Assembly: GCF_030382115.1 (NCBI RefSeq)
Contig: NZ_JAUDRJ010000002.1
Location: 26,215-60,004 of the forward strand
Length of the DNA: 33,790 nucleotides
Origin: Nostoc sp. GT001
GTDB taxonomy: Bacteria; Cyanobacteriota; Cyanobacteriia; Cyanobacteriales; Nostocaceae
Direction: 5' to 3'
Each line of letters opens with the position of its first letter. Within the stretch, counting starts at the first letter, position 1. The translations under genes and the position numbers were made by a program. The notes beneath the pieces are model-generated. The model made no database searches and was not told the origin of the DNA. It saw only the letters and a program-made list of their open reading frames with translations. This document shows, piece by piece, positions 7,818-15,971 of the stretch.

Positions 7818-8054
7818 AACGCGAGAATTTATATATTTCTCTTATTGCTGCGTCAGCATTAGTTCTTTCAGGATTTATTGTTTTGACGAGTTATTTTATT
7901 TAAACCACATTCTTTTTTATTCATACTTATAAGTTATTTTTTGTCCTTGTTTCTCGTAAAGTTGTGGTTTTTACTAGGGAACGACAAGTTACCCTGTGCT
8001 ATGGTGGTATCGCAATTAATGTGGTCTGTATCTAAAAATTATAAGTAATGACTT
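7818..8054. promoter_or_regulatory. Divergent intergenic region with mirrored AAACCAC motifs
   Basis: Separates ssb (minus) from the 8055 gene (plus). AAACCAC lies at 7902-7908 on the plus strand and at 7964-7970 on the minus strand (read there as GTGGTTT). Each copy points at its own gene with exactly 146 nt between motif and start codon. The region is A/T-rich. The motif is shared with leaders of other replication genes in the window. Confidence 0.5.
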
Positions 8055-9233
8055 ATGCCTGAATATCTTCTCCTGAAGCGAGTAAGTATTTGTAAGCTGA
8101 TGCTTTTGGCTTTGATGTGGATACAGTCGGATGAGGATAGCCAAAACCAGCTGACTTCTGGCTACTCATCTTCTTTGCGGGTAGAAAATCTTACCTGGTT
8201 AGGAGAAACATCTGTTGGAGAAGATGTAGAGCATTTTTGTGATGTTTCAAATACAACTAGGATAGGCGTTTGGGGAGAAATTCTAGAACTAAAGTTAGTA
8301 GATTTAATTGCTGATTTACCGACTTGTTTGCACGATGCGTCATGGTTTGCCCTACTGGCAACTACCATGATGCTAGTGGATAAGGAATTAGACCGAGTAT
8401 GCATGCATCCACAAGATGAGTATTTTGCCCGGACTATCGCGCTTGAAATTTTAGCAGATTTGGGTGATTCTTACTTAGCCAAAGGTCATCCTTATTTAGA
8501 TTTTCCTCTATCGTTAGAAGACGCTAAATCATTACTGCCAGTTAATAGAAAGCAAGAGCTAAAAATCGAATTAGATAAATTTATTATTGATACTTATGAA
8601 GACGATTTTGAGGATCAATCTCCAGAGATTAGTGAGTTTTCACCTATCTATTTACAAGAGATTTTAAAAGAGTTTTTTACTGAATCTGATTGGCAGGGTG
8701 ATATCAATCAAGAGGCTGTTGCCCAACTGCAACAGAAGTATGGTTCGCAGTATTCAGAAGGTGCGTTTTCTGCTGAAACTGAGGGACACGAACGTTGGGG
8801 GAAAACGCTTGTTTTTCTAAAACAGTTTATAGGCCTGGATTCCAGCTTTATCGAAAGCCAGAGCGATTTATTCCTTGATGATGAATCTCAGGCGGCTGAT
8901 TTACCTGATTACTTCCGTATCAAGTCTCATTTAGAACGTTGGCAAGATAGAACAGTTGTCTTGTCCCGGTTGGTTCATACTTTGGTTTATTTCATGCTGG
9001 TAGGGCAAAATTATCATCCCAGTCATCTGCAAGATTTGATGGCTATTCCAGCTTCTTCACGGGCGATATCCAGCTTACAAGCTTGTTTGGGTGTAGCTGC
9101 TTACAGAAGTGGTTATTACATGGCTGCTTCAAATATTCCTGAATCAGAAGTTGGGCGCAACTGGCTTTTAGAAAAAGCTTTCCCTAGTCTGCGTGATTTT
9201 TATCAAACAGGTCGGTTAAATGGGAAGCAATAA
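8055..9233 (+). CDS. Hypothetical protein (392 aa)
   Basis: A 392-residue protein I do not recognise. It is acidic, mostly helical in appearance, with no catalytic motif, zinc site or long membrane segment. The first 25 residues contain a short hydrophobic stretch (LMLLALMWIQ) that is not a convincing signal peptide. Acidic blocks occur around residues 180-195 (DTYEDDFEDQ). A lipoprotein gene follows in the same direction 41 nt later, so the two form a small plus-strand transcription unit inside an otherwise minus-strand region. They are expressed divergently from ssb through a shared intergenic region. The pairing could mean a cell-envelope-related function, but nothing in the sequence proves this. 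Confidence 0.7.
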   Translation: MPEYLLLKRVSICKLMLLALMWIQSDEDSQNQLTSGYSSSLRVENLTWLGETSVGEDVEHFCDVSNTTRIGVWGEILELKLVDLIADLPTCLHDASWFALLATTMMLVDKELDRVCMHPQDEYFARTIALEILADLGDSYLAKGHPYLDFPLSLEDAKSLLPVNRKQELKIELDKFIIDTYEDDFEDQSPEISEFSPIYLQEILKEFFTESDWQGDINQEAVAQLQQKYGSQYSEGAFSAETEGHERWGKTLVFLKQFIGLDSSFIESQSDLFLDDESQAADLPDYFRIKSHLERWQDRTVVLSRLVHTLVYFMLVGQNYHPSHLQDLMAIPASSRAISSLQACLGVAAYRSGYYMAASNIPESEVGRNWLLEKAFPSLRDFYQTGRLNGKQ

Positions 9234-9274
9234 TTAATATTTTATTGTTGGTTTACAAATACAAATTTATATTT

Positions 9275-9973
9275 ATGAATAAATACTTATTTATAGGATT
9301 GTTACTCTTACTCGTTGGATGTTCATCTCCAGAAAAAGAAGATAAAGTCTCGGCTATAGAATCAAATTCTTCACCTACCCCATCATTATCCTCAGCTAAT
9401 GTTAATAATGCTACGCCATCGCTAAATCCAGAAGTGTTGCCTGATTTATCGAATAAAGAGAAGCTTGGAGAAGTTAATGCAGAGAACGACTTAATTGACT
9501 TGTTCTATTTTGATGGTAATGGTGTGAAAGTGAGTTTGACTGTAGCAGCTGATAAAGGTTGTTTTGTCTACGTGCGGCCCAGTACTCCAGACCGAGTTGG
9601 CGAGGTTGAAATTGAGTCATTACGGCGCGAGAAACTGGGTCTGTGGCGTTCGTATAATACTCAGCGACTTCTAACTCAACCTGCTGGCAATAAACTAAAG
9701 GTTTATTCATCAAGTGAGGAACTTTCTTCTACTTATGAAAATCCTGCCATATCACAAGAAATGCTTGTAGCAGTGAAGGAATTGAAAGAGCGTGAAAAAT
9801 CGTTTAAATTACTTTTACGTCAGGACTTGAGAGCTAGTGATTCAGCAAGACGAATTTATGTCAATCAGTGTCAGAAATTAGGTAATTTTTATTATAAAGA
9901 AGAACTACCTCCTCTCACAGACAAGGAGAGGAAGGACTTTGAAAAGAGTGTTGAAAAAAGGACTGAAAATTAA
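9275..9973 (+). CDS. Predicted lipoprotein of unknown function
   Basis: A 232-residue protein beginning MNKYLFIGLLLLLVGCSS: one Lys, a hydrophobic core and a lipobox LVGC with the acylated cysteine at residue 16. It should be exported and anchored by lipid. Its orientation at a membrane is not determined. Residues 17-60 are Ser/Pro/Asn-rich and probably a flexible linker. The remainder has a strand-rich part (about 70-140) and a charged helical C terminus. I chose ATG 9275 because the upstream in-frame TTG at 9245 would put ten extra residues before the signal peptide. It is convergent with the next gene: its stop codon abuts that of the minus-strand gene with no gap. Confidence 0.7.
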   Translation: MNKYLFIGLLLLLVGCSSPEKEDKVSAIESNSSPTPSLSSANVNNATPSLNPEVLPDLSNKEKLGEVNAENDLIDLFYFDGNGVKVSLTVAADKGCFVYVRPSTPDRVGEVEIESLRREKLGLWRSYNTQRLLTQPAGNKLKVYSSSEELSSTYENPAISQEMLVAVKELKEREKSFKLLLRQDLRASDSARRIYVNQCQKLGNFYYKEELPPLTDKERKDFEKSVEKRTEN

Positions 9974-10648
9974 TTATGAGAACAGTGATAATTGCTCCAT
10001 CTGAATATTACTTTCAGTTGTAGTTGCTTTAACAGGGTGTTTGTTCTTATTCGACAACCTTTTACCCCAACCTTCTTTCACCGCGTGTTTGACTATACGG
10101 GAACGGATATCAGCAGCTAGGGTTTCATAATCAGAGCGGATTTTGTCATACTGAATTGGGGTTGTACCAATTTTCTCCCACAGTTTATCGTATTTGAAAT
10201 TCTCAAAAGGTCTGTGCCTTACCAGGGCATCATAACTTGCCCAGAGGTAAACATCCGTCCATTCAGATGAAAGCGGCACTTCAAAAGCAATTGGCATCAT
10301 AAGTGCAACAACTTCGCTACTAGAGGCGAGTTTACCTACTTTTCCCTTGTCTATCTCTTCTAGCGCTGCATCTAATCTATCGACTGCGATCGCTTTTCCT
10401 ACCCAGGATGGAATTGACTGTTGCCAGCCGTTTTGCTGAGTTACAATTGGCCCGACGATGTATTGAACAATTTCACGACTTGCTCCTGCTAGATCGAGTA
10501 GACTGGCTGTTACAGCTTTGTTAATCCCTTGGCTGGTTAGTAGCTGAAGCATCTTTCTAGTGCTAGGAGTAAGAATTTCGCTAGCTTTTTGGCTTTTGCT
10601 GTTACGGATGCTTTCTTCGACATCGAATAAGCTTTGCTGCTGGTTCAT
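9974..10648 (-). CDS. Unknown protein with clamp-binding-type peptides at both ends
   Basis: A 224-residue protein of unknown family, last gene of the minus-strand replisome block. It starts MNQQQSLFDVEE and ends MEQLSLFS. Both QQSLF and QLSLF match the beta-clamp-binding pentapeptide QxxLF, and QLSLF is the textbook form. The middle is helical, with a basic C-terminal third (KHAVKEGWGKRLSNKNKHPVK) that could contact DNA. The likely role is an accessory factor tethered to the element's sliding clamp, inferred from the motifs and from its position after the clamp-loader genes. No nuclease or polymerase motif was seen. Confidence 0.65.
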   Translation of the reverse strand: MNQQQSLFDVEESIRNSKSQKASEILTPSTRKMLQLLTSQGINKAVTASLLDLAGASREIVQYIVGPIVTQQNGWQQSIPSWVGKAIAVDRLDAALEEIDKGKVGKLASSSEVVALMMPIAFEVPLSSEWTDVYLWASYDALVRHRPFENFKYDKLWEKIGTTPIQYDKIRSDYETLAADIRSRIVKHAVKEGWGKRLSNKNKHPVKATTTESNIQMEQLSLFS

Positions 10649-10669
10649 ATTCTTTATGTGTAAATAAAT

Positions 10670-10701
10670 ACTGCCAGCTAGAAATAGTTCTAACTGGCAG
10701 T
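10670..10701 (-). terminator. Hairpin between holB and the next gene
   Basis: Arms 10670-10683 and 10688-10701 (core ACTGCCAG / CTGGCAGT) pair over 14 bp with one mismatch and a 4-nt loop. On the minus strand it is followed by ATTTATTTA, an imperfect U-tract, and lies 22 nt before the next start codon. Confidence 0.55.
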
Positions 10702-10726
10702 GCTTTTTGATAATGGGTGTGTTTTG

Positions 10727-11575
10727 CTATGGCAGAAGTAGGTTATCCCAAACGCTTCTAGGAGTAACGTGATGCAGCAATTGCTTCCTTGCTTGAGTAA
10801 ATTTAGCTAGCAATTGAGTGTTTTTTAATTTCTGCCACCAGTCGTGTTGCAGGTAGGTAAGCAGCCATAATTGTGTCTCATGATTCCAGCTTGAGATGGA
10901 GTTACTCAAACTGAGTGCGTTGAGAATATCGTCAGGAGGCACTTCCAGTTGACTTGTGATTTCTTTTGAGATGGAAGCTAACATTGTGATGTTGGCGATC
11001 GCTTGACCAGGACTGCCTGAACTCATAGCTAGTATTTTTTCTGTTACCTCGATTTGTTGGTCTTTCAGAACAGAAATAACCTCCTCATCAGTTAACCTTT
11101 GGAAAGGTATGATTTGACACCTACTCTTGATAGTGGGTAATAGCTTTTGAGGATAGGACGAGATCAGGATAAATGTTCCAGTTTTCGGTTCTTCCAGCGT
11201 CTTGAGAAGTTTGTTGGCGGCGGTAGGGTTGAGCATATCTGCTTCGTGGATAATCACCACCTTTTGCTTGGCCTTGACTGCACTAGTTGAAAGAAATTCA
11301 ATTACCTCGCGCACCTGTTCTACTCGAATAGCAGGTATACCTTTCTGCTGGGAGGTGTTTTCGGGATGGGTTGGTTTGATTTGTAAGATGTCTAGATGGT
11401 TATTTTCTCCTGCGATCTCAGTGGCGATCGCCAGAGCAGTTTTTCCTTTCCCCACTCCCTCAATTTGACTGCTAAATAGGTATGCAGGAGCAATTTTATT
11501 CTGTTCGATTGCTTCAGTCAGGAGAAGTTTGGCGGTATGCTGTCCGGTGATTTCTGTAAATGGGTTGTTTTTCAT
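10727..11575 (-). CDS. holB: Clamp-loader delta' subunit
   Basis: A 282-residue AAA+ clamp-loader subunit homologous to HolB. Visible features are GQHTAKLLLTEAIEQNKIAPAY in the N-terminal domain, a retained P-loop-like GVGKGKT (40-46), the Walker B position VVIIHEAD (about 106-113) and the SRC motif (151-153), where delta' supplies the arginine finger to its neighbour. The C-terminal collar region is weakly conserved. The start codon overlaps the holA stop by 4 nt (ATGA-type), implying translational coupling of the two subunits. Bacterial chromosomes already encode delta', so a separate copy points to a replisome dedicated to this replicon. Confidence 0.85.
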   Translation of the reverse strand: MKNNPFTEITGQHTAKLLLTEAIEQNKIAPAYLFSSQIEGVGKGKTALAIATEIAGENNHLDILQIKPTHPENTSQQKGIPAIRVEQVREVIEFLSTSAVKAKQKVVIIHEADMLNPTAANKLLKTLEEPKTGTFILISSYPQKLLPTIKSRCQIIPFQRLTDEEVISVLKDQQIEVTEKILAMSSGSPGQAIANITMLASISKEITSQLEVPPDDILNALSLSNSISSWNHETQLWLLTYLQHDWWQKLKNTQLLAKFTQARKQLLHHVTPRSVWDNLLLP

Positions 11576-12531
11576 ATCGTAGAAATTTCAGCAATTCGAC
11601 TGGTTAGGTTGTCAACTCCGCTTTTGAGTTCGGCTTCGAGTTGTACAAGTAAAGTAAGGCTGTTTTTAAGCTTTTGAACGCCTACAAACTTGACTTCATC
11701 TTTGAGGTAATACAATCTTTTGGGATTTTTCAGTTCTGCTATTTCTACAATCTTAGTATCAGATAATTTAGTTTCTATCCCAGCTTTGGTTATTAACCAA
11801 GTGCGGAAAATAGAGGTAAGTGTTGCTACTATTTTGAGCGGATGTTCATTATTATCTAGTAGTTTAGATACTTGCAATATTGCTAAAATGGGATGGTTTC
11901 TTAACATAGCAATGGTAAGCTTTATATAGTCAGTATTATGATTCCCAACGAGCTGTTTTACTTCCTCAATAGAGATTATTTTTCCACTTGTATAAACAGC
12001 AAGTTTAGCGAATTCGCTATTGGCTCGTGCAGCGTTATTCCCAATTGCTTCAGCTAGGTAATCAGTGACATCTGGTGTGAGTTTAACTTGATGGATGGCT
12101 GCATACTTTCCTATCAAGTTAACTATCCCCTTTTTATCCCAACTAGGGACGAGGGTAAACTCTTCTTGTTGGGCATATTTTAGGATAGTTTTTACTACTG
12201 TTCTGCGCGAATCTGGCTTTTTGTTACCAGTAATTAGAAGAATATTGCTTGACGGTATTCGGGAAAGTTGATTTTCAAGTTCTTGGTTATTATCTTCATT
12301 TGATAAGCTTCCAATTAGAGAGTCGCTGTCTGTATGAATAATTTTGTTACCTTCTCCAAAGGGCAAAGTCATAACCTCGGTAAAGACTTTGGTAGCAATA
12401 TTTTTCTCATTTCCAGATAGCTTAACGTAATTGAAAGCTCTCCATTGTGCATGAACATTTTGATTCACTAAATAATCAATTCTTTGATTGAGTGAGTAGC
12501 TATCTTCGCCGTAGTATAGGTATACAGTCAT
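11572..12531 (-). CDS. holA: Clamp-loader delta subunit
   Basis: A 319-residue HolA homologue, the subunit that opens the sliding clamp. The N terminus MTVYLYYGEDSYSLNQRID is typical of cyanobacterial delta (YLYxGED). Later regions include SSNILLITGNKKPDSR, LIGKYAAIHQVKLTPDVTDYLAEAIGNNAARANSEFAKLAVY and the collar-like C terminus. As in other delta proteins there is no functional P-loop. The gene is coupled to holB downstream. The leader carries the shared AAACCAC...GACTAACGCC motif and a small GATAAA/TTTATC hairpin a few nucleotides before the ATG. Confidence 0.85.
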   Translation of the reverse strand: MTVYLYYGEDSYSLNQRIDYLVNQNVHAQWRAFNYVKLSGNEKNIATKVFTEVMTLPFGEGNKIIHTDSDSLIGSLSNEDNNQELENQLSRIPSSNILLITGNKKPDSRRTVVKTILKYAQQEEFTLVPSWDKKGIVNLIGKYAAIHQVKLTPDVTDYLAEAIGNNAARANSEFAKLAVYTSGKIISIEEVKQLVGNHNTDYIKLTIAMLRNHPILAILQVSKLLDNNEHPLKIVATLTSIFRTWLITKAGIETKLSDTKIVEIAELKNPKRLYYLKDEVKFVGVQKLKNSLTLLVQLEAELKSGVDNLTSRIAEISTI

Positions 12532-12540
12532 GATAGATTA

Positions 12541-12583
12541 GATAAACATTTATTTATCAGGCGTTAGTCGTAAGCGGTGGTTT
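12541..12583 (-). promoter_or_regulatory. holA leader: shared motif plus hairpin
   Basis: On the minus strand AAACCAC (12583-12577), 7 nt, then GACTAACGCC (12569-12560), followed by hairpin GATAAA (12558-12553) / TTTATC (12546-12541), then the holA ATG at 12531. The same arrangement precedes the helicase gene at 31408. Confidence 0.6.
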
Positions 12584-12611
12584 AAAAAAAGAAGAGTTAG
12601 TGTTAACTCTT
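12584..12611 (-). terminator. Rho-independent terminator for the 12676-13458 gene
   Basis: AAGAGTTA (12592-12599) / TAACTCTT (12604-12611), an 8-bp perfect stem with a 4-nt loop, followed on the minus strand by TTTTTTT. It lies immediately upstream of the shared leader motif of holA. Confidence 0.75.
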
Positions 12612-12675
12612 TCTATATCCTTAGTGTTTGTTATATAGCCGCTAGCAAAATATAGCGATCAGCAAATCCTTACAC

Positions 12676-13458
12676 TTAATTTTGTATTGGCTGTACTGAC
12701 TTATGATTTGAGACTTTCTCAACAGTATTTTCTACTGGTTGAGTACCCAAATATTTCCGCCAATAATCCAATTGTTGGAGATACTCTACGACTCCACTAG
12801 AACCAGTTACCTCATATAGCGCAATAGCTGTTTCCCACTCCTTTAAGCTAGCTTTTTTCTTGGAAAGAATTTTGACTATAGCTCCTGGAAGTTTAGTCTC
12901 TTTACCAGTATCTAAATTTAGGTGTGATAACCTTTCTAGTAATAGTTCTTCTTCTGATAAAGGAACACCACCATCTTCGATGTTTATAGTATGAAGTTGG
13001 GCACTAATTCCTGATAGAGGAAGAGTATGCTGAATTAATTTTTTAACTTTCTTGGTTTTAGTATTCCTCCTTTTTGCTTTAACGATAACTGGGTTGTTTG
13101 GGTCTGCAACTTCGTAACACTGGGGAAGTTCTAGAGAAAGTTGACCTGTTAAGTGCCATGATGCAGTTCGTTTTTCTGGCGGGGTGATCCGGTACGAGAA
13201 CTCAGCTGTTTTTCTTGCATCGCCAAATTTCCTTAATTTGACCCGCATCTTGTAGCTGATAATTCCTTGAATGTAGGTTTTTGGGTCTAATATTACTGGG
13301 TTTGTATTTTCCCACCACTCAATTTCAACAACGCGATCGCCATCTAATTCATAGATATTTCTAACTCTGGCATTAGGATGAGATGCAAGGAATGAGTTCA
13401 CCCAAGCCCTTTGTTTTTTATTAAGCCTGGGCTTGCGATATGAGGATTTATTTTTCAT
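12676..13458 (-). CDS. Hypothetical basic protein (260 aa) in the replisome cluster
   Basis: A 260-residue protein I do not recognise, located between polB and holA. It is strongly basic: the N terminus MKNKSSYRKPRLNKKQRAW and a cluster KAKRRNTKTKKVKKLIQ (about residues 125-141) suggest nucleic-acid contact. The N-terminal half looks strand-rich (VVEIEWWEN, YKMRVKLRKFG, EFSYRITPPEK) and the C-terminal half helical, with WETAIALYEVTG...VVEYLQQLDYWRKYLG. An internal GQLSLELP is similar to the clamp peptide but lies mid-protein, so I do not count it. It has its own terminator and a 272-nt upstream gap, so it is probably expressed as a single gene. A replication accessory role is inferred only from location. 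Confidence 0.65.
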   Translation of the reverse strand: MKNKSSYRKPRLNKKQRAWVNSFLASHPNARVRNIYELDGDRVVEIEWWENTNPVILDPKTYIQGIISYKMRVKLRKFGDARKTAEFSYRITPPEKRTASWHLTGQLSLELPQCYEVADPNNPVIVKAKRRNTKTKKVKKLIQHTLPLSGISAQLHTINIEDGGVPLSEEELLLERLSHLNLDTGKETKLPGAIVKILSKKKASLKEWETAIALYEVTGSSGVVEYLQQLDYWRKYLGTQPVENTVEKVSNHKSVQPIQN

Positions 13459-13671
13459 TAGTTACTTTTCCAATTTAAGAATGACATCTCCATTAATACA
13501 TCAATAAATTAACGAACTTAATCAGTTAATTAATGACTGATACTGTTTTTACTAATTTGACTTTTAGCGATAATTTTTTGTTTGTATGAAGGACTGAAAA
13601 TAGTTTAACGAAAGCCGATTTTCTTGTAGGTATTTGTCATTATTTACCAATTGTTGATAATTCATGAATTT

Positions 13672-13722
13672 AAAAAAAGACTTGATATTTATTATTTTCA
13701 TTGGTTACGTTAAATATCAAGT
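13672..13722 (-). terminator. Rho-independent terminator for polB
   Basis: ACTTGATATTT (13680-13690) / AAATATCAAGT (13712-13722), an 11-bp perfect stem, followed on the minus strand by CTTTTTTT. It lies 8 nt past the polymerase stop codon. Confidence 0.78.
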
Positions 13723-13730
13723 TTGTTCAT

Positions 13731-15548
13731 CTAGAAAAGGGATAACTGACGTTTATTACCTTCTAGTATTTCAGGAGCGGCTATTTTGAGGATTTCTTCT
13801 CGCCTTTTTTCGATTAGGTCAAGATAGTATTGACGTGAATAGCTCTCATTTGTGCTGATATTAGTAATACCTCTGATTCCGTAATAGTAAATTACTACAT
13901 CACCAGGCTTTCCTAATTTAAGAAGTTCTTTTTCCCCAACACGAATTTTGCGAGTAATGCAGAGTTTTTCTATCGGGTATTTTCCTGATAAAATCTGCGA
14001 TTTTACTTCTCTGAAATATTCCTCTGCCGTAGATTGGTTTTGGATTAAGTAGGTTAGATATTCAACAGGGAATTCTTTCTCTAGCCTTGAGCGAGAACGG
14101 TTTCTCCAACTACCTTTGGGGATAATTCTGTTATCTTTCAGCCATAACAGATAGTTCTTAGTTCCCCTTTGCGGAATAAACATTGCATTGGCAATAAACT
14201 CTAATTTGACGGTTATCCCTTTGGGTAATTGAGACTGAAGTGTGGCATATACTTTTTCTGGGTTTGGATGAGTAAAGAACACCCCGTCAGTATCAACTTC
14301 TACAGGGGTTGCACCAGCTTGATTGATTACCTCAATCATGAATTGTAGGATGCGCCGACCGTAAGCTGTTACTAAGGCGGCTGCTTCCATATCGTTGAAG
14401 GCGAGTTCCGATGTTCCGAAGAACCCAAACTGAGAATTAGCTAAAACTTTGGTGGATTCTCTTTTTTCCTTGGCAACAATGTCTCCGGTGCTGGCAATTT
14501 GTTCCAACCTTGATTTCTCATTTACCAAATATTGCAAGATGCTCAAGCCGATTCGCTTTGTATCCTTACGAGAGACAATTCCTTTCGACAATATGGTTTT
14601 GGGGTACATAGAACTGATATCGATGTATCCAACCTTTTTATATAGTCCTGGAATAGAGTAGGCTATTCCCCCTTGGAATTTATACTTACGGTCGGGTTTG
14701 GGTTTGTATCCTGGATAGTGATGCGAGAATATTTGCTTCCACTTGGTGCCGTTACCAGCGAGGGCTAACTGCTGGAGGTTCATTCCCGGTACAACCAGTG
14801 CTTCATAGTGGTATGAGGGTACAAGTCTGTTAGCTATGAATTGCGTATCTTCCAAGTCGTAAATAAGATAATCCTTGATTTTCTGCCATCTCCTACTACC
14901 AGAACCGGCTTTCCAGCAGGCGAGAATTTCTTCATAGGGGAGAACCAGTCGCGCTTGCTTACGCAATCCCATTTCCAGTACCACCTGTTTAAGCGATCGC
15001 CCGTTAGTAAGTTCCTTGGCGACAAAATCCCACCTGAGAACGCAGATAAAGATATCTACGTGCAGGCAGTTGCGGATGAATACCTCCCGAATTTCCAGTG
15101 GTTCGCCGCGTACTTGGGCAGTTCGGATAGTGCGCTTCTTAGATGCAATTCTAAATGGATGAGGAATGCCGTGTAACTCGCAGCGGGTGATGAGAAACGG
15201 TAGGTCAAATTCTGTTCCATTGTAGGTGTAAATTACTTCTGGTTTGCTTGCTTCTATGTGTTTGAAAAACTCCAGGAGGATTTTGCTTTCGGCTTGATCC
15301 ATAAAAATGGCAATCTCTCCTATCTCCCTCATACAGCCAATTGCATAGATACGATTTTCTCTTGGATTTATCCCTGCCGTCTCAATATCGACTACCAGAG
15401 TTTTGAGCGTTCCGTAGGTCGGAATATTTACTGTGGGGTGCCACTCAGGTATTGGGGTAGTATCTGACCAGAATATGTCGAGTCTTTCCTCATCAACGAT
15501 AATCTTATTACCAGATTTGCTAATAAAATCTCGGTGGTTGTAATTCAT
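13731..15548 (-). CDS. Family B DNA polymerase with 3'-5' exonuclease domain and C-terminal clamp motif
   Basis: A 605-residue family B polymerase. Exonuclease motifs: VDIETAG (D54, E56), YNGTEFDLP (N110, D115) and YDLEDTQ (Y230, D234). Polymerase motifs: A, DISSMYP (D310); B, KVLANSQFG (K367 onward, with Phe where most family members have Tyr); C, VDTDGVF (D419, D421). All catalytic acids are present, so both proofreading and synthesis are expected. The C terminus is QLSLF (601-605), a canonical sliding-clamp-binding peptide, matching the dnaN gene nearby. It is shorter than E. coli Pol II (783 residues). I chose ATG 15548 with GGAG just upstream; an in-frame TTG at 15563 would add five residues. 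It is probably the replicative or repair polymerase of the element. Confidence 0.92.
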   Translation of the reverse strand: MNYNHRDFISKSGNKIIVDEERLDIFWSDTTPIPEWHPTVNIPTYGTLKTLVVDIETAGINPRENRIYAIGCMREIGEIAIFMDQAESKILLEFFKHIEASKPEVIYTYNGTEFDLPFLITRCELHGIPHPFRIASKKRTIRTAQVRGEPLEIREVFIRNCLHVDIFICVLRWDFVAKELTNGRSLKQVVLEMGLRKQARLVLPYEEILACWKAGSGSRRWQKIKDYLIYDLEDTQFIANRLVPSYHYEALVVPGMNLQQLALAGNGTKWKQIFSHHYPGYKPKPDRKYKFQGGIAYSIPGLYKKVGYIDISSMYPKTILSKGIVSRKDTKRIGLSILQYLVNEKSRLEQIASTGDIVAKEKRESTKVLANSQFGFFGTSELAFNDMEAAALVTAYGRRILQFMIEVINQAGATPVEVDTDGVFFTHPNPEKVYATLQSQLPKGITVKLEFIANAMFIPQRGTKNYLLWLKDNRIIPKGSWRNRSRSRLEKEFPVEYLTYLIQNQSTAEEYFREVKSQILSGKYPIEKLCITRKIRVGEKELLKLGKPGDVVIYYYGIRGITNISTNESYSRQYYLDLIEKRREEILKIAAPEILEGNKRQLSLF

Positions 15549-15583
15549 AATCTCCAAAATCAATTATTGTTTTTTGGCATAAA

Positions 15584-15724
15584 TCAGCATTTTTTACCTT
15601 TGATAATGCATGATTCGCCAAAACATTTGGAGCATCGCGGTAATTCATCAATATACGTATCGAAATCTGCGATCGCTGCTGGTAATTCAAGTCCTGTACG
15701 AAGGCTAATTGCTGCAACTGGCAT
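15584..15724 (-). CDS. Small four-cysteine protein upstream of polB
   Basis: A 46-codon open frame (ATG 15724, TGA 15586-15584) encoding MPVAAISLRTGLELPAAIAD... and ending RCSKCFGESCIIKGKKC. Four cysteines in the last 17 residues (CxxC, then C, then a terminal C) with basic residues suggest a minimal zinc-binding knob. It lies 35 nt upstream of polB in the same direction, so the two could be co-transcribed. Support is only the compact motif and the position; no clear ribosome-binding site is seen. The 15725-15904 stretch upstream holds no further gene. Confidence 0.45.
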   Translation of the reverse strand: MPVAAISLRTGLELPAAIADFDTYIDELPRCSKCFGESCIIKGKKC

Positions 15725-15904
15725 AATTTTAATCGGATACTTCTAAAATGCCAGTTGTTAAATTTTGTTGTGGTATTACTTGATATCTTAATTTTTTGCT
15801 TCCCAGTCAGGATAGTCTTTATTAATATTGAGGCTTACTGCACAAGGTAGATATTGCTGTAGATGAAAGTGTATTATATTTAATGTAGTTTTTGAATAAG
15901 CCTG

Positions 15905-15939
15905 AAAAAATCTTTCCCCAAAGTTTTTATTGGGGAAAG
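15905..15939 (-). terminator. Rho-independent terminator for dnaX
   Basis: CTTTCCCCAA (15912-15921) / TTGGGGAAAG (15930-15939), a 10-bp perfect G/C-rich stem, followed on the minus strand by ATTTTTTC. It lies 32 nt past the dnaX stop. Confidence 0.85.
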
Positions 15940-15971
15940 TAAGTGCTTTTACAAAGTGACGAACATTTGAA

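Noticed and set aside
13105..13165. Internal GQLSLELP in the 12676-13458 protein as a clamp-binding motif.
   Set aside because: It is mid-protein in a likely strand and lacks the final Phe of QLSLF.
14841..15176. Plus-strand open frame of 111 codons opposite the polymerase gene.
   Set aside because: It lies antisense to conserved exonuclease coding sequence and has no recognisable features.
15534..15746. Plus-strand frame of 70 codons and minus-strand frame 15520-15717 near the polB start.
   Set aside because: Both overlap the polB start and the small four-cysteine frame, which has a better motif and position.
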